A DNA stretch of 64,000 nt, taken from Oceanobacillus luteolus. Its GTDB lineage: Bacteria > Bacillota > Bacilli > Bacillales > Amphibacillaceae. Location: assembly GCF_023715655.1 (NCBI RefSeq), contig NZ_JAMBON010000011.1, positions 1-64,000 of the forward strand. The letters are read 5' to 3'. Positions 1 to 8,047 of the stretch are shown here, one piece after another. How positions within the stretch are numbered: position 1 is the first letter of the stretch; each line of letters begins with the position of its first letter. The notes below the pieces were generated by a model that saw only the letters and a list, made by a program, of their open reading frames with translations, did no database searches and was not told the origin of the DNA. The translations under genes and the position numbers were made by a program.

Positions 1-189
1 AATTGTAACACGGATAAACCGATTCTAAGCATTTGCCGGTGGGGCCCCGACCCCTTCCAGCAAATACTAAGAATCGGGCACTACAGTCAATGGCAAGCAG
101 CAAAGCTGTGGCTGCTCTCACACTATGGTTTCAAATAATATTACTACTGGTCGAAAATATGCTTTTACACAGAATTATGGACTTGACTA
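1..189. other. gene-free edge region
   Basis: No convincing gene is visible here. A 71-codon frame can be read from about position 33, but it starts inside a hairpin, has no ribosome binding site and resembles no family I know. The only structure is the long inverted repeat listed separately. Confidence 0.5.
19..77. repeat. long imperfect hairpin
   Basis: Two 21-nt arms (19-39 and 57-77) pair at 18 of 21 positions. The mismatches are spaced as isolated A-A and C-A bulges, and the loop is GC-rich and contains GGGGCCCC. There is no T-run, so it is not an intrinsic terminator. Regularly bulged hairpins of this kind occur at the ends of IS200/IS605-type elements and in REP-like or MITE-like repeats, but no transposase is in the window, so the origin is unknown. 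Confidence 0.6.
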
Positions 190-900
190 AACCACATTCT
201 AATATTTGGAGTAATTGTCGATTAGAAGGTATCATCATGAACTCGTAGCACGTGAGAACCTCTCATGTTTGATTAGGGAAGGTGTTTTATGTACTCGTAG
301 CACGTTAGAGCCTCTCACGTTCGATTAGGGAAGGTGTTTTATGTACTCGTAGAACGTTAGAGCCTCTCACGTTCGATTAGGAAGAGTATTTTATGCACTT
401 GTAGCATGCAAGAAGCTCTCACGTTTGATTAGGTAAGTTTTTTATGTGCTCGTAGCACGTGAGAACCTCTCACGTTCGATTAGGGAAGGTGTTTTATGCA
501 CTCGTAGCACGTTAGAGCCTCTCACGTTCGATTAGGAAGAGTGTTTTATGCACTCGTAGCACGCTAGAACCTCTCACGTTTGATTAGGTAAGTTTTTTAT
601 GTGCTCGTAGCACGTGAGAACCTCTCACGTTCGATTAGGGAAGGTGTTTTATGCACTCGTAGAACGTTAGAGCCTCTCACGTCCGATTAGGAAAGGTATT
701 TTATGCACTCGTAGCACGCAAGAAGCTCTCACGTTTGATTAGGTAAGTTTTTTATGTGCTCGTAACACGTTAGAACCTCTCATGTCCGATTAGGAAAGGT
801 GTTTTATGTACTTGCAGCACGTAAGAACCTCTCGCGTACGATTAGACTGTAATTTTAGCAACATACAGCACTTAAGAAGCCCTCACGTTCGATTTAGAAG
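190..900. repeat. tandem array of 51-52 bp repeats with 155 bp higher-order period
   Basis: Twelve well-kept units start at 241, 293, 345, 397, 448, 500, 552, 603, 655, 707, 758 and 810, with decayed units at about 190 and 861. Many units carry the hairpin ACGTGAGA-ACC-TCTCACGT followed by TTCGATTAGG. Units fall into three subtypes (52, 52 and 51 bp) that recur in order, so the array also repeats every 155 bp (293, 448, 603, 758). The units at 448 and 603 are identical. The changing frame and many stops rule out a coding repeat. It lies downstream of the PEP carboxylase gene. Function is unknown. Confidence 0.9.
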
Positions 901-916
901 GTAATTCTATATACAG

Positions 917-947
917 AAAAAAAGAGCGAAACGAGTTCGCTCTTTTT
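917..947 (-). terminator. intrinsic terminator of ppc
   Basis: A 12-bp stem (919-930 with 936-947) with a 5-nt loop follows the ppc stop codon on the minus strand and ends in a T-run on that strand. It separates ppc from the repeat array. Confidence 0.85.
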
Positions 948-951
948 ATAA

Positions 952-3702
952 TCAGCCTGTATTAACTAAGCCTGCTGCAACTCCATTGATTGTCAGCAAT
1001 ACATCAATCTCCAATTCTACTGAAGGGTTTGTTGTATCTCTTAGTTTTTTAATCAAGTCCACTTGCATGATATTGAGTGGATCAACATATGGATTCCGCA
1101 AATGAATAGATTCGCGGATATTCGGTGAATGGCTAAGTAATGCTTCATTGCCTGTAATCTGCAATAATGCCGCTTTTGTTCGTTTATATTCGTCGAGAAT
1201 ATTATTAAAGATCCTCTCTGCTATTTCTGGATCTTCCACCAAGTCCAAGTATTCTTTTGCACTTCCCATATCTGCTGTCAATAGTGCCTTTTGCAGGTTA
1301 TTAATTGTTGCATGGAAGAATGACCACTCGTTATACATAGTCTGCAAGATTTCCACATTACGATCGTCCTGCTCGATGAATGCTTGTAATCCTGTACCTG
1401 CCGCATACCATGCCGGCAGCAAGTGTCTCGACTGTGTCCAAGCAAACACCCATGGAATTGCACGTAGGTTCTCAAAACGCTTGCTGTTCTTTCTGCTCAT
1501 TGGACGAGAACCGATGTTTAACGCATCCAATTCTGTTAAAGGAGTTGCCTCGTTGAAATACGTCAGAAAGTCTGGGTCTCCGAAAACGAGTGACTGGTAT
1601 TTTTCCAATGATTTCTCGGACATGACTTCCATTGCTCTTTCCCATTCTTCTTTCCGCAACTGCATTCGGTCAGGAGCACTGGCGACTCGGGCACTTGATT
1701 CAAATAATGCGGAAGCAGCCTGCTCCAAGTTTCGATAGGCGATATCTTCTAATAAATATCGGGACGAAAGCACTTCTCCCTGCTCCGTAATTTTCACACC
1801 ATCTCCAAGTGTCTCTACTGGTTGCGAAAGAATACTGGTGTGCAATGAACCGCCTCCACGTCCCAAGGATCCCCCTCTTCCATGGAAGTATTTCAATCGA
1901 ATATTATATTCCCTCGCCATCCGATGAATATCTTTCTGCGCTTTGAATAGCTCCCAGTTTGCACTCAATGTACCGCCATCTTTACTTCCATCGGAATAGC
2001 CAAGCATGATTTCTTGGTGATCATTACGTGCCCGCAGCTGGTTACGATAAATATCTGTTTCAAATAATGTCTTCATAATTTCAGGACCTGCTTTTAAATC
2101 GTCAATCGTTTCGAGCAGCGGTGCAACATTCAGATCACTTTCAACTGATCCATCTTGATTAATCCGGTATAGTCCTGTCTCTTTAGCAAGAACAAGGACT
2201 TCCAACAAATCACTCGGAGCTTCTGTCATACTGATGATATAAACTTCGATGGCTCGTTTTCCAAACTCCTCATGTGCTCGCTTAATCAACCGGAAAACGC
2301 TCAACATTTCTTGAGTCGCTTCGGTATATCGATCATCTGTAAGCAATAATGGTCTTGGATTTGCCAGAATGTCGAATAATAATTTTTGTTTTTCAGATTC
2401 TGGAAGAGCTGAATAATCATCTGCGAGATGCACCGTTTTCAAAATCTCAGTGATCGCTGCTTCATGTTCCCCACTATGATTTCTTATATCAAGTGTTGCC
2501 AGGTGGAAACCGAATAGCTCCACTTGTCGGATTAATTTTCGAATCGATTTAAGCTTTTTATTTTCCGGTAAGTTTTTCTCTGCATTTGTTTGAATTTCTT
2601 TCAAATCAGCAGCCAATTCTTCTGCATACTGATAACCATGGGATGATTTTCCCTTTTCACGCAAACGTTTCAAGATCACTGCAAATTTCCGTCTGTATAT
2701 TTCAGATTTTATGCGCCACTTTTCCGAATCTTTTAAGTAAAGTTCTTCCTCTTTTTCCACCTTATCTATTAATTCTTGATTAATAGATTGACGTTCAGTA
2801 GATTGGCTAAACCTTTTCATCAATTCAATAAGGGAAGCTTCATACTTTTTCAAGATTAGCTTTTGCTGCATTTCTAATGTTGTCCACGTGATTTCTGGTG
2901 TGACATTCGGATTCCCATCCCTGTCACCTCCAATCCAAGATCCAAAACGGATGAAGTTCGGCACTTGCCATTCCTTTTCCGAGATTTGTTCTTGAAGTTG
3001 CATTTCCAATTCCCAGAAAACATCAGGCAATGTATCGAATAAGACTTGATTAAAGTAATAAAGTCCGTTTTTCACTTCATCCAATACCTCAGGTTTTCTA
3101 TGTCTGAGTTCATCGGTATGCCATAATGTGATCACTTCATTGAACAAGCTATCCTTTACCGCTGCCCTCTCTCTTTTCGTTATTAGTGGATTATCCAATT
3201 TACGAAGGTTCTCTGATATCCGCTTCTGCGTTTCCAGAACAGTTCGTTTCGTTGCTTCTGTCGGGTGCGCTGTCATAATCAGCTCAATGGATAAATCATT
3301 TAATACATTCTGGATTTCTTCATCATTAAGTGAATAACTTTTCACTTTACGGACCGTTTGTTCCAGTGAGAACGGCTGACTTGTACCTTCTTCCAGCAAG
3401 TATTGGCGCCTGCGTCGGATACGGTGATTTTGTTCAGCGACATTCACTAAATGAAAATAAATAGAAAAAGCACGGATCACTTGTTTTCTCATTGGTGGCT
3501 TTAAGCTGCTGATTTCTTCTTTAAGTTTGTTGTATGTCACTCTATCAAACTCAGTTCGAATACTTTTCGTCATTTTCCGAATGGTTTCGACCTTATCAAG
3601 TAACTCTTTACCGCCATGGAGGACAAGTATCTCACCTAAGATGTTTCCAAGCATGTTGACATCCTGTTGCAATGAAGTTTTATAAGTTGTTTGTACAGTC
3701 AT
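952..3702 (-). CDS. ppc: phosphoenolpyruvate carboxylase
   Basis: Cytoplasmic anaplerotic enzyme that carboxylates PEP with bicarbonate to oxaloacetate. The 916-residue product has the family hallmarks: HPTEATKR with the catalytic His (about residues 146-153), GGDRDGNP, GYSDGSKDGG, the glycine-rich FHGRGGSLGRGGG loop, and a C-terminal end of NPYVDPLN followed by NTG. The start chosen is the ATG preceded by AAGGAGG at 7-8 nt spacing; the frame stays open 39 codons further upstream but with no ribosome binding site. It is monocistronic with its own terminator. Length fits bacterial PEPCs (about 880-970). Identification is very secure. Confidence 0.97.
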   Translation of the reverse strand: MTVQTTYKTSLQQDVNMLGNILGEILVLHGGKELLDKVETIRKMTKSIRTEFDRVTYNKLKEEISSLKPPMRKQVIRAFSIYFHLVNVAEQNHRIRRRRQYLLEEGTSQPFSLEQTVRKVKSYSLNDEEIQNVLNDLSIELIMTAHPTEATKRTVLETQKRISENLRKLDNPLITKRERAAVKDSLFNEVITLWHTDELRHRKPEVLDEVKNGLYYFNQVLFDTLPDVFWELEMQLQEQISEKEWQVPNFIRFGSWIGGDRDGNPNVTPEITWTTLEMQQKLILKKYEASLIELMKRFSQSTERQSINQELIDKVEKEEELYLKDSEKWRIKSEIYRRKFAVILKRLREKGKSSHGYQYAEELAADLKEIQTNAEKNLPENKKLKSIRKLIRQVELFGFHLATLDIRNHSGEHEAAITEILKTVHLADDYSALPESEKQKLLFDILANPRPLLLTDDRYTEATQEMLSVFRLIKRAHEEFGKRAIEVYIISMTEAPSDLLEVLVLAKETGLYRINQDGSVESDLNVAPLLETIDDLKAGPEIMKTLFETDIYRNQLRARNDHQEIMLGYSDGSKDGGTLSANWELFKAQKDIHRMAREYNIRLKYFHGRGGSLGRGGGSLHTSILSQPVETLGDGVKITEQGEVLSSRYLLEDIAYRNLEQAASALFESSARVASAPDRMQLRKEEWERAMEVMSEKSLEKYQSLVFGDPDFLTYFNEATPLTELDALNIGSRPMSRKNSKRFENLRAIPWVFAWTQSRHLLPAWYAAGTGLQAFIEQDDRNVEILQTMYNEWSFFHATINNLQKALLTADMGSAKEYLDLVEDPEIAERIFNNILDEYKRTKAALLQITGNEALLSHSPNIRESIHLRNPYVDPLNIMQVDLIKKLRDTTNPSVELEIDVLLTINGVAAGLVNTG

Positions 3703-3837
3703 TATGTCAGCCTCCTTAAGTTTATTTCTCTGTATCATATCATCTTTCCTAAAAATTAATAAAGTATTTTGTGCAAATATCTTGATTTTACCAAAATTTC
3801 CATACAGTAAAAGTACCAATTAAGAGTTATTCATCAT

Positions 3838-3880
3838 AAAAAATGGACCCTAGTCGGATTGATTTCCGTACAAGAGTCCA
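3838..3880 (-). terminator. intrinsic terminator after the MerR gene
   Basis: An imperfect hairpin with outer arms TGGAC/GTCCA and a six-T run on the minus strand lies 45 bp downstream of the MerR-family gene, in front of ppc. Confidence 0.6.
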
Positions 3881-3924
3881 ATGAAGCAATAATAGAATTT
3901 TAATAAACTACCTGGCAGAATTGT

Positions 3925-4671
3925 TTATTCCTCTTCGCCTAAACGATCTGCATAAATAGCCATGGCATCGCGCATAAACACTGCCAGCCCTTCCCCAAAT
4001 TGGTCAATATTCTTGGTGAACCGTTCATCGTAAACATACATCTCGCCGAGTCCCTTAAACGCTTCTTTAGAATAATTTCCAAAAGCGTTAAGAAAAACAA
4101 ACCAATCATGAATCCTCGCTTGGGCAATGTCTGAATCTGGAGCTTCATGACGGATTTCAGCTAATTTACGATATATATCATTGAATTTATCCTGAAACTC
4201 TTTTAATTCCTCGGTAGATTTGCTCTTTAGCTTTTCGTTGGCATCATCTAGAGCTTTGTCTCCCCAACGCTGCCTCGCTTCCTCTTCGTATGGGTTATTG
4301 CTAAAATCAAAGCCGGAAAACTTCTCTTTATCCGACATATCCATCTCTCCTTTCATGGTTAATAATGTCTTATCAATCGTACTGATCAGTTGATCAATCT
4401 GATCTTTCTTATTCAACAACCTGCTTCGATGCATCTTTAAAGCCTCTTCCTTATCGAAGGTCGGAGCATGGATGATTTCTTTTATCTTTTTCAATGGAAA
4501 GCCAAGTTCTCGAAAAAATAGGATTTGCTGAAGCAACTCAAGATTCTCCTTCGAATAAATCCGATAACCAGCTTCCGTTGTTTTCTCAGGCGTGAGTAAA
4601 CCAATTTCGTCGTAATGGTGGAGTGTGCGCACACTGATTCCGACTAGATCAGCAACTTCTTTTATTTTCAT
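3925..4671 (-). CDS. MerR family regulator with TipAS antibiotic-recognition domain
   Basis: A 248-residue transcription activator of the Mta/TipAL/SkgA group. Residues 1-70 form the MerR winged helix ([20 protein letters not shown], then the GLL.P and GYR.Y motifs), followed by a dimerisation helix (about 75-115). The C-terminal half has the TipAS pattern: a W-G near its start, a central H-x-W, then DERFT-x-NID and GLA-x-FM near the end. TipAS domains bind thiopeptides or other hydrophobic drugs. The start is the ATG behind GAAGGAGGG; an ATG six codons upstream overlaps that site. It is probably autoregulated through the promoter listed next. It is divergent from the collagen-like gene, which may share control, but no obvious efflux target lies beside it. 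Confidence 0.9.
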   Translation of the reverse strand: MKIKEVADLVGISVRTLHHYDEIGLLTPEKTTEAGYRIYSKENLELLQQILFFRELGFPLKKIKEIIHAPTFDKEEALKMHRSRLLNKKDQIDQLISTIDKTLLTMKGEMDMSDKEKFSGFDFSNNPYEEEARQRWGDKALDDANEKLKSKSTEELKEFQDKFNDIYRKLAEIRHEAPDSDIAQARIHDWFVFLNAFGNYSKEAFKGLGEMYVYDERFTKNIDQFGEGLAVFMRDAMAIYADRLGEEE

Positions 4672-4692
4672 CCAAAACCCTCCTTCCATCTC

Positions 4693-4723
4693 AATATAAA
4701 CTATGACGTAACGTTAGAGTCAA
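4693..4723 (-). promoter_or_regulatory. MerR-type promoter with 19-bp spacer
   Basis: On the minus strand TTGACT (4718-4723) and TATATT (4693-4698) are separated by exactly 19 bp, and the spacer contains the AACGTTACG dyad typical of MerR/TipAS targets. The over-long spacer is the signature of promoters that need MerR-type DNA untwisting, so autoactivation on drug binding is likely. Confidence 0.8.
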
Positions 4724-4827
4724 CACTAATTTTACATCTCAGCTATAGCCCATTCTTGGGCAATTTAATCCCACCTAGACGTTTTCACCATATATTGGAG
4801 AGAAAAGAAGTTTAGGAGGCTAGAAAA

Positions 4828-5373
4828 GTGATGAATCATTATCCACATAATCCATATGAAAACTATGAATCATATAACCCTTATGATTACCAGGATGAGG
4901 AGGAAAGACTATTTAATTTCCCTGGTTTAGGTCAATTCTTTGGAGGAGGACAACAACAAGGACCACCTCCATTTGGACCACCAGGATTCCCCGGTGGTCC
5001 CGGAGGATTCCCAGGCGGAGGGGGATTTCCTGGAGGAGGCGGATTTCCTGGAGGACCTGGCGGACCGGGAGGGTTCCCTGGAGGACCAGGTGGGCCTGGA
5101 GGATTCCCTGGACAACAGCAAGGGGGACCACCAACTTCTCCACCACCAAGCTTTACACCACAGGAAAGCCAATTCCAAACCTTTGCAATTGATCCAGGCG
5201 GAATCCGCCGTTGTTTATTCCGTTTCACTTATATTTGGCTAAGAAGAGATCAATTCTGGTTCTATCCAGTCTTCGTCGGAAGAAACTCCATCGCTGGCTA
5301 CCGCTGGAGAGGTAATCGCTGGGTATACTTCGGAATCGACCTTAACCAAATCCAGTCATTCCAGTGCTTTTAA
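4828..5373 (+). CDS. collagen-like Gly/Pro-rich protein, function unknown
   Basis: A 181-residue protein in three parts: an acidic Tyr/Asn-rich head (1-35), a low-complexity middle (about 36-115) of GFPGG, GGPGG and GGF repeats with poly-Gln and Pro tracts, and a conserved-looking aromatic tail (about 125-181) with IRRCLFR, FWFYPVFVGR, GYRWRG and a terminal FQCF. I recall similar Bacillaceae proteins with the same tail, sometimes annotated loosely as transporters, but there is no membrane segment or signal peptide here. The start is GTG, or the ATG one codon later, behind AGGAGG. Followed by its own terminator. A surface or spore-coat role is only a guess from composition. Confidence 0.75.
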   Translation: MMNHYPHNPYENYESYNPYDYQDEEERLFNFPGLGQFFGGGQQQGPPPFGPPGFPGGPGGFPGGGGFPGGGGFPGGPGGPGGFPGGPGGPGGFPGQQQGGPPTSPPPSFTPQESQFQTFAIDPGGIRRCLFRFTYIWLRRDQFWFYPVFVGRNSIAGYRWRGNRWVYFGIDLNQIQSFQCF

Positions 5374-5388
5374 AGAACATCGACAAAC

Positions 5389-5427
5389 AAAGGTGTATTT
5401 AGGTACAAAGCCTAGATACACCTTTTT
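5389..5427 (+). terminator. intrinsic terminator
   Basis: Stem AAGGTGTAT-N-TAGG with its complement, a short loop and a TTTTTT tail lie just after the collagen-like gene. Confidence 0.85.
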
Positions 5428-5555
5428 TACATAACTTTAATCTCGGATTTACATTAAATTAATATTTCTTCATTGATTTCTAATCAATTTCTCATCTTTC
5501 TCACATGGAGGTCTTACTCCGGCCGGCTAATATTAGTTTGCAAGGAGGATGAGTC

Positions 5556-6314
5556 ATGGCTATTGAGATTTTTAGAAGAAAAGAACAAAAATATTTAATC
5601 ACCATGAATCAATACGAATCATTAATTGAAAAAATTTATCCATTTATGAGACCGGATAAATTTGGTGAAGACGGTAAATACACCGTTACTAGTCTATATT
5701 TTGAAAGCACGGATAAAAAAATCTACTATGAAACAAAAAACAAACTAATGTATCGGCAAAAACTCAGATTGCGAGTATATAACGATGCAAATTTAGACAG
5801 CACAGCATTTTTTGAAGTAAAACAAAAACATAAAAAAGTAGTGAACAAACGCAGAATGCTGCTGCCATTGTCGGAAGCATACCGCTATATCCATGCATTG
5901 GATGAGGACTTGAACAATATCGAGACCTCTAACCAGCAAGTTTTACGTGAAATTGATTATTTCAAGAAGCTCTATAATTTAAAGCCCGAAATGGTCGTCA
6001 GTTACGATCGACATGCCCTTCACCATCGGGAGGACGCGAACTTAAGAATGACATTTGATTTTAACTTGCGATGCAGAAACCATGATTTACAGTTGGAAAA
6101 CGGATCATACGGTGAACTGTTCATTGATCCAAATTTAGTCGTTCTTGAGGTGAAAGTGGACGATAGTGTTCCGTTATGGCTCGCACGTATCCTGCAAGAA
6201 TTGAACTGTGAACAGCGGAGTGCCTCAAAGTTTTGCACGAGCATGGAGTTACTCTATGACATGCACCCGCCAGTTGGAACAAATAAAGAATTAGTAAGTA
6301 TAGGAGGATTTTAA
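5556..6314 (+). CDS. VTC-domain polyphosphate polymerase-like protein
   Basis: A 252-residue protein of the CYTH/triphosphate-tunnel fold (VTC domain, PF09359-type). Charged tunnel motifs appear in order: RKEQKYLI at the start, LRLRVY, FFEVKQK, SYDRHAL, VVLEVKVDD, and a Ser-Lys pair in ASKFCTS near the C-terminus. In yeast VTC4 this fold makes polyphosphate from ATP; activity of bacterial single-domain versions with DUF4956 partners is not established as far as I know. The start follows AAGGAGG at good spacing. It is translationally linked to the next gene (1-nt gap, with the ribosome binding site inside its 3' end), so the two products probably form one membrane-associated unit. Confidence 0.85.
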   Translation: MAIEIFRRKEQKYLITMNQYESLIEKIYPFMRPDKFGEDGKYTVTSLYFESTDKKIYYETKNKLMYRQKLRLRVYNDANLDSTAFFEVKQKHKKVVNKRRMLLPLSEAYRYIHALDEDLNNIETSNQQVLREIDYFKKLYNLKPEMVVSYDRHALHHREDANLRMTFDFNLRCRNHDLQLENGSYGELFIDPNLVVLEVKVDDSVPLWLARILQELNCEQRSASKFCTSMELLYDMHPPVGTNKELVSIGGF

Positions 6315-6315
6315 A

Positions 6316-6996
6316 ATGGAAGCAATTCAACAATTTTTTTCAGTGAATGGGGAGGAATCTACCTTAATGCTAAGTTTAGCGGCAATGACACTCTCTACGG
6401 TGTTGAGTATAATTATTACTTTGGTCTACCAGCTCACCTTCACAGGAGAACGGTACTCACAAAACTTTGTACATACGATTATCATCATGAGTGTAGTGGT
6501 CTCGGTCATTATGAATGTAGTCAGTGGTAATGCTGGAGTGGCATTTGGTTTATTTGCGGTGTTCTCACTTATTCGATTCCGTAGTGCTGTAACGGATGCT
6601 AAAGATATTGCGTATATATTCTTCGGTCTTTCTGTTGGTATGACATGCGGTTTGTATGAGTTTACATTAGCAATCATCTTGACGTTTTTTGCTAGTATCC
6701 TATTTTATGTTCTATACAAAGTCAACTATGGAAAAGGTAAAGATACACAAATCCTTAAAGTGACTGTGCCTGAAAATTTAAATCATGAAAATCTGCTCGA
6801 TGATGTGTTCGACGAATTCACACTCTCCCATCAATTGCGTCAAGTGGAGACTACGAACCTTGGAACAATGATACTATACACTTATGCGATTCGGACAAAA
6901 ATTGAAACAAAAGACAAGGTACTGCTCGATCGTATCCGGGAAAAGAATGCGAATTTGAAAGTTTCTTTATCCTATCTGCAATCGGAAGCAAAATAA
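6316..6996 (+). CDS. DUF4956 membrane protein
   Basis: A 226-residue integral membrane protein with about four hydrophobic segments in its first 135 residues (near 15-38, 50-70, 74-90 and 98-135) and a soluble C-terminal tail of about 90 residues. The short conserved loop FSLIRFRSAVTDAKDIAY between segments three and four is typical of DUF4956. This family is regularly found directly after VTC-domain genes, as here, which suggests a membrane anchor or channel for the polymerase. Start is ATG behind AGGAGGA. The pair ends at a shared bidirectional terminator. Confidence 0.85.
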   Translation: MEAIQQFFSVNGEESTLMLSLAAMTLSTVLSIIITLVYQLTFTGERYSQNFVHTIIIMSVVVSVIMNVVSGNAGVAFGLFAVFSLIRFRSAVTDAKDIAYIFFGLSVGMTCGLYEFTLAIILTFFASILFYVLYKVNYGKGKDTQILKVTVPENLNHENLLDDVFDEFTLSHQLRQVETTNLGTMILYTYAIRTKIETKDKVLLDRIREKNANLKVSLSYLQSEAK

Positions 6997-7001
6997 ATAT
7001 A

Positions 7002-7033
7002 AAAGCTGCCTATCCAATTTGACAGGCAGCTTT
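7002..7033. terminator. bidirectional terminator
   Basis: The 10-bp stem AAAGCTGCCT/AGGCAGCTTT lies between the convergent DUF4956 and YisP-like genes, with T/A-rich flanks on both sides. Confidence 0.8.
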
Positions 7034-7034
7034 G

Positions 7035-7862
7035 TTATGCTTTCTCATCTATAATCTCATTAACCGTTGCTTCTACTTCTGCACGAGTCATTTTTTCATG
7101 CCCTTCATCCATCGCCTTGAGTGTCTTTTTCGCTAAGGCTAAAGGAATCTTACAGAATAAAACAATATTTCTTGTTTTAAGATCCTTCATATACTCGTCT
7201 GCTTTGGCTAAATTTCCCCAAGCATATTCAAACATATCGGCACGTGTCCAACCATCTGGCAAAAAGCCTACTCCCCGCTCCGCGTCCTCATCTTGATTAC
7301 GGAGCATGTTGACAGCTTGTAATCCACGTCCATAGCCTACCGCCAAGTCGTAGTCAGTTTCTGTGCCATCATACCATCTCCAAATATCGGATAACATGAC
7401 ACCAACAAGACCTGCTACATAGTACGTATACTCATCCAGTTCTTCTTTCGTTCGGACATCAAAGTCTTTCTCAACCCATTTCGCCATTCCATCAGCCATT
7501 TCGCTTGTTGACTCCAACACTTTATCGCGAATGTCTTCTGGACAAAATTCAATCCAATCTGCAAGGCGGTGAGTCACTTCAGGGAGCTCATCATATGGTT
7601 TTGTCAATGCTTCATATGCTTCCCGATCAAATCCTGTCTTGGACTGTAAAAGTTTACTCGTATCCCGCAACAGTTGTGTTTTAATCTCTTTAGCCAACGT
7701 TTCATGATCTTCAATTTCATCAATTGCCCGCATACATAAATAAGCTGCACCCACTGTTTTTTGCAGCTTCGGTTTCAACAGTTTAATCGGTATGTAAAAT
7801 GTTCTGCTTGTCAGCTTTAACATATGCATTGCTTCTTTTTGCAAGTTTGCTTTTGCGCTCAA
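7035..7862 (-). CDS. yisP: squalene/phytoene synthase family protein (YisP-like)
   Basis: A trans-isoprenyl-diphosphate synthase-fold protein of 275 residues. The first Asp-rich motif is present as DEIED (in AIDEIEDH). The second reads RNQDEDAERG, where squalene and phytoene synthases usually have RDxxED, so one expected Asp is Asn. B. subtilis YisP, the nearest relative I recognise, acts as a farnesyl-diphosphate phosphatase rather than a condensing enzyme, and that is the cautious reading here. The start is the TTG (or the GTG one codon earlier) after AAAGGGAGG; an upstream TTG at 7898 overlaps a TATAAT promoter box and cannot be in the transcript. Monocistronic. Confidence 0.8.
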   Translation of the reverse strand: MSAKANLQKEAMHMLKLTSRTFYIPIKLLKPKLQKTVGAAYLCMRAIDEIEDHETLAKEIKTQLLRDTSKLLQSKTGFDREAYEALTKPYDELPEVTHRLADWIEFCPEDIRDKVLESTSEMADGMAKWVEKDFDVRTKEELDEYTYYVAGLVGVMLSDIWRWYDGTETDYDLAVGYGRGLQAVNMLRNQDEDAERGVGFLPDGWTRADMFEYAWGNLAKADEYMKDLKTRNIVLFCKIPLALAKKTLKAMDEGHEKMTRAEVEATVNEIIDEKA

Positions 7863-7897
7863 CACTAAGTCCTCCCTTTGCACATTGAGGTAGTTCA

Positions 7898-7903
7898 ATT
7901 ATA
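7898..7903 (-). promoter_or_regulatory. -10 box of the YisP-like gene
   Basis: A perfect TATAAT on the minus strand, about 30 bp upstream of the AAAGGGAGG ribosome site. The -35 region is poor. Its position decides that translation starts at the downstream TTG/GTG. Confidence 0.5.
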
Positions 7904-8047
7904 ACAAAACAACTGAGTTTTTTCCTCTTTGTGCTCATTTCCCTAGTTTTCCCAACTTACTTAGCCTATCTGGCATGCTTGTTCTTGTGATTTTAAGCCA
8001 TACCACGTAAGATGGTAATTGTACTCATAATAGAAAGGTGTCACACC

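Noticed and set aside
33-248. 71-codon reading frame at the window start
   Set aside because: It starts inside the long hairpin, lacks a ribosome site and runs into the repeat array; composition is not protein-like.
241-860. CRISPR array
   Set aside because: The whole 51-52 bp unit is conserved with no unique spacers of regular length, and no cas gene lies nearby.
1148-1738. 196-codon frame antisense to ppc
   Set aside because: It is a shadow of the ppc codon pattern with no ribosome site and no recognisable family.
4913-5242. Several open frames on both strands across the collagen-like gene
   Set aside because: They arise from the GC-rich GGN repeat and give low-complexity Pro or Ser/Arg products; the frame with the ribosome site, conserved tail and terminator is the real one.
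8001-8017. TACCA...TGGTA repeat before the PbuE-like gene as a purine riboswitch remnant
   Set aside because: The conserved loop and junction bases of purine riboswitches are absent; it is only a 5-bp inverted repeat.
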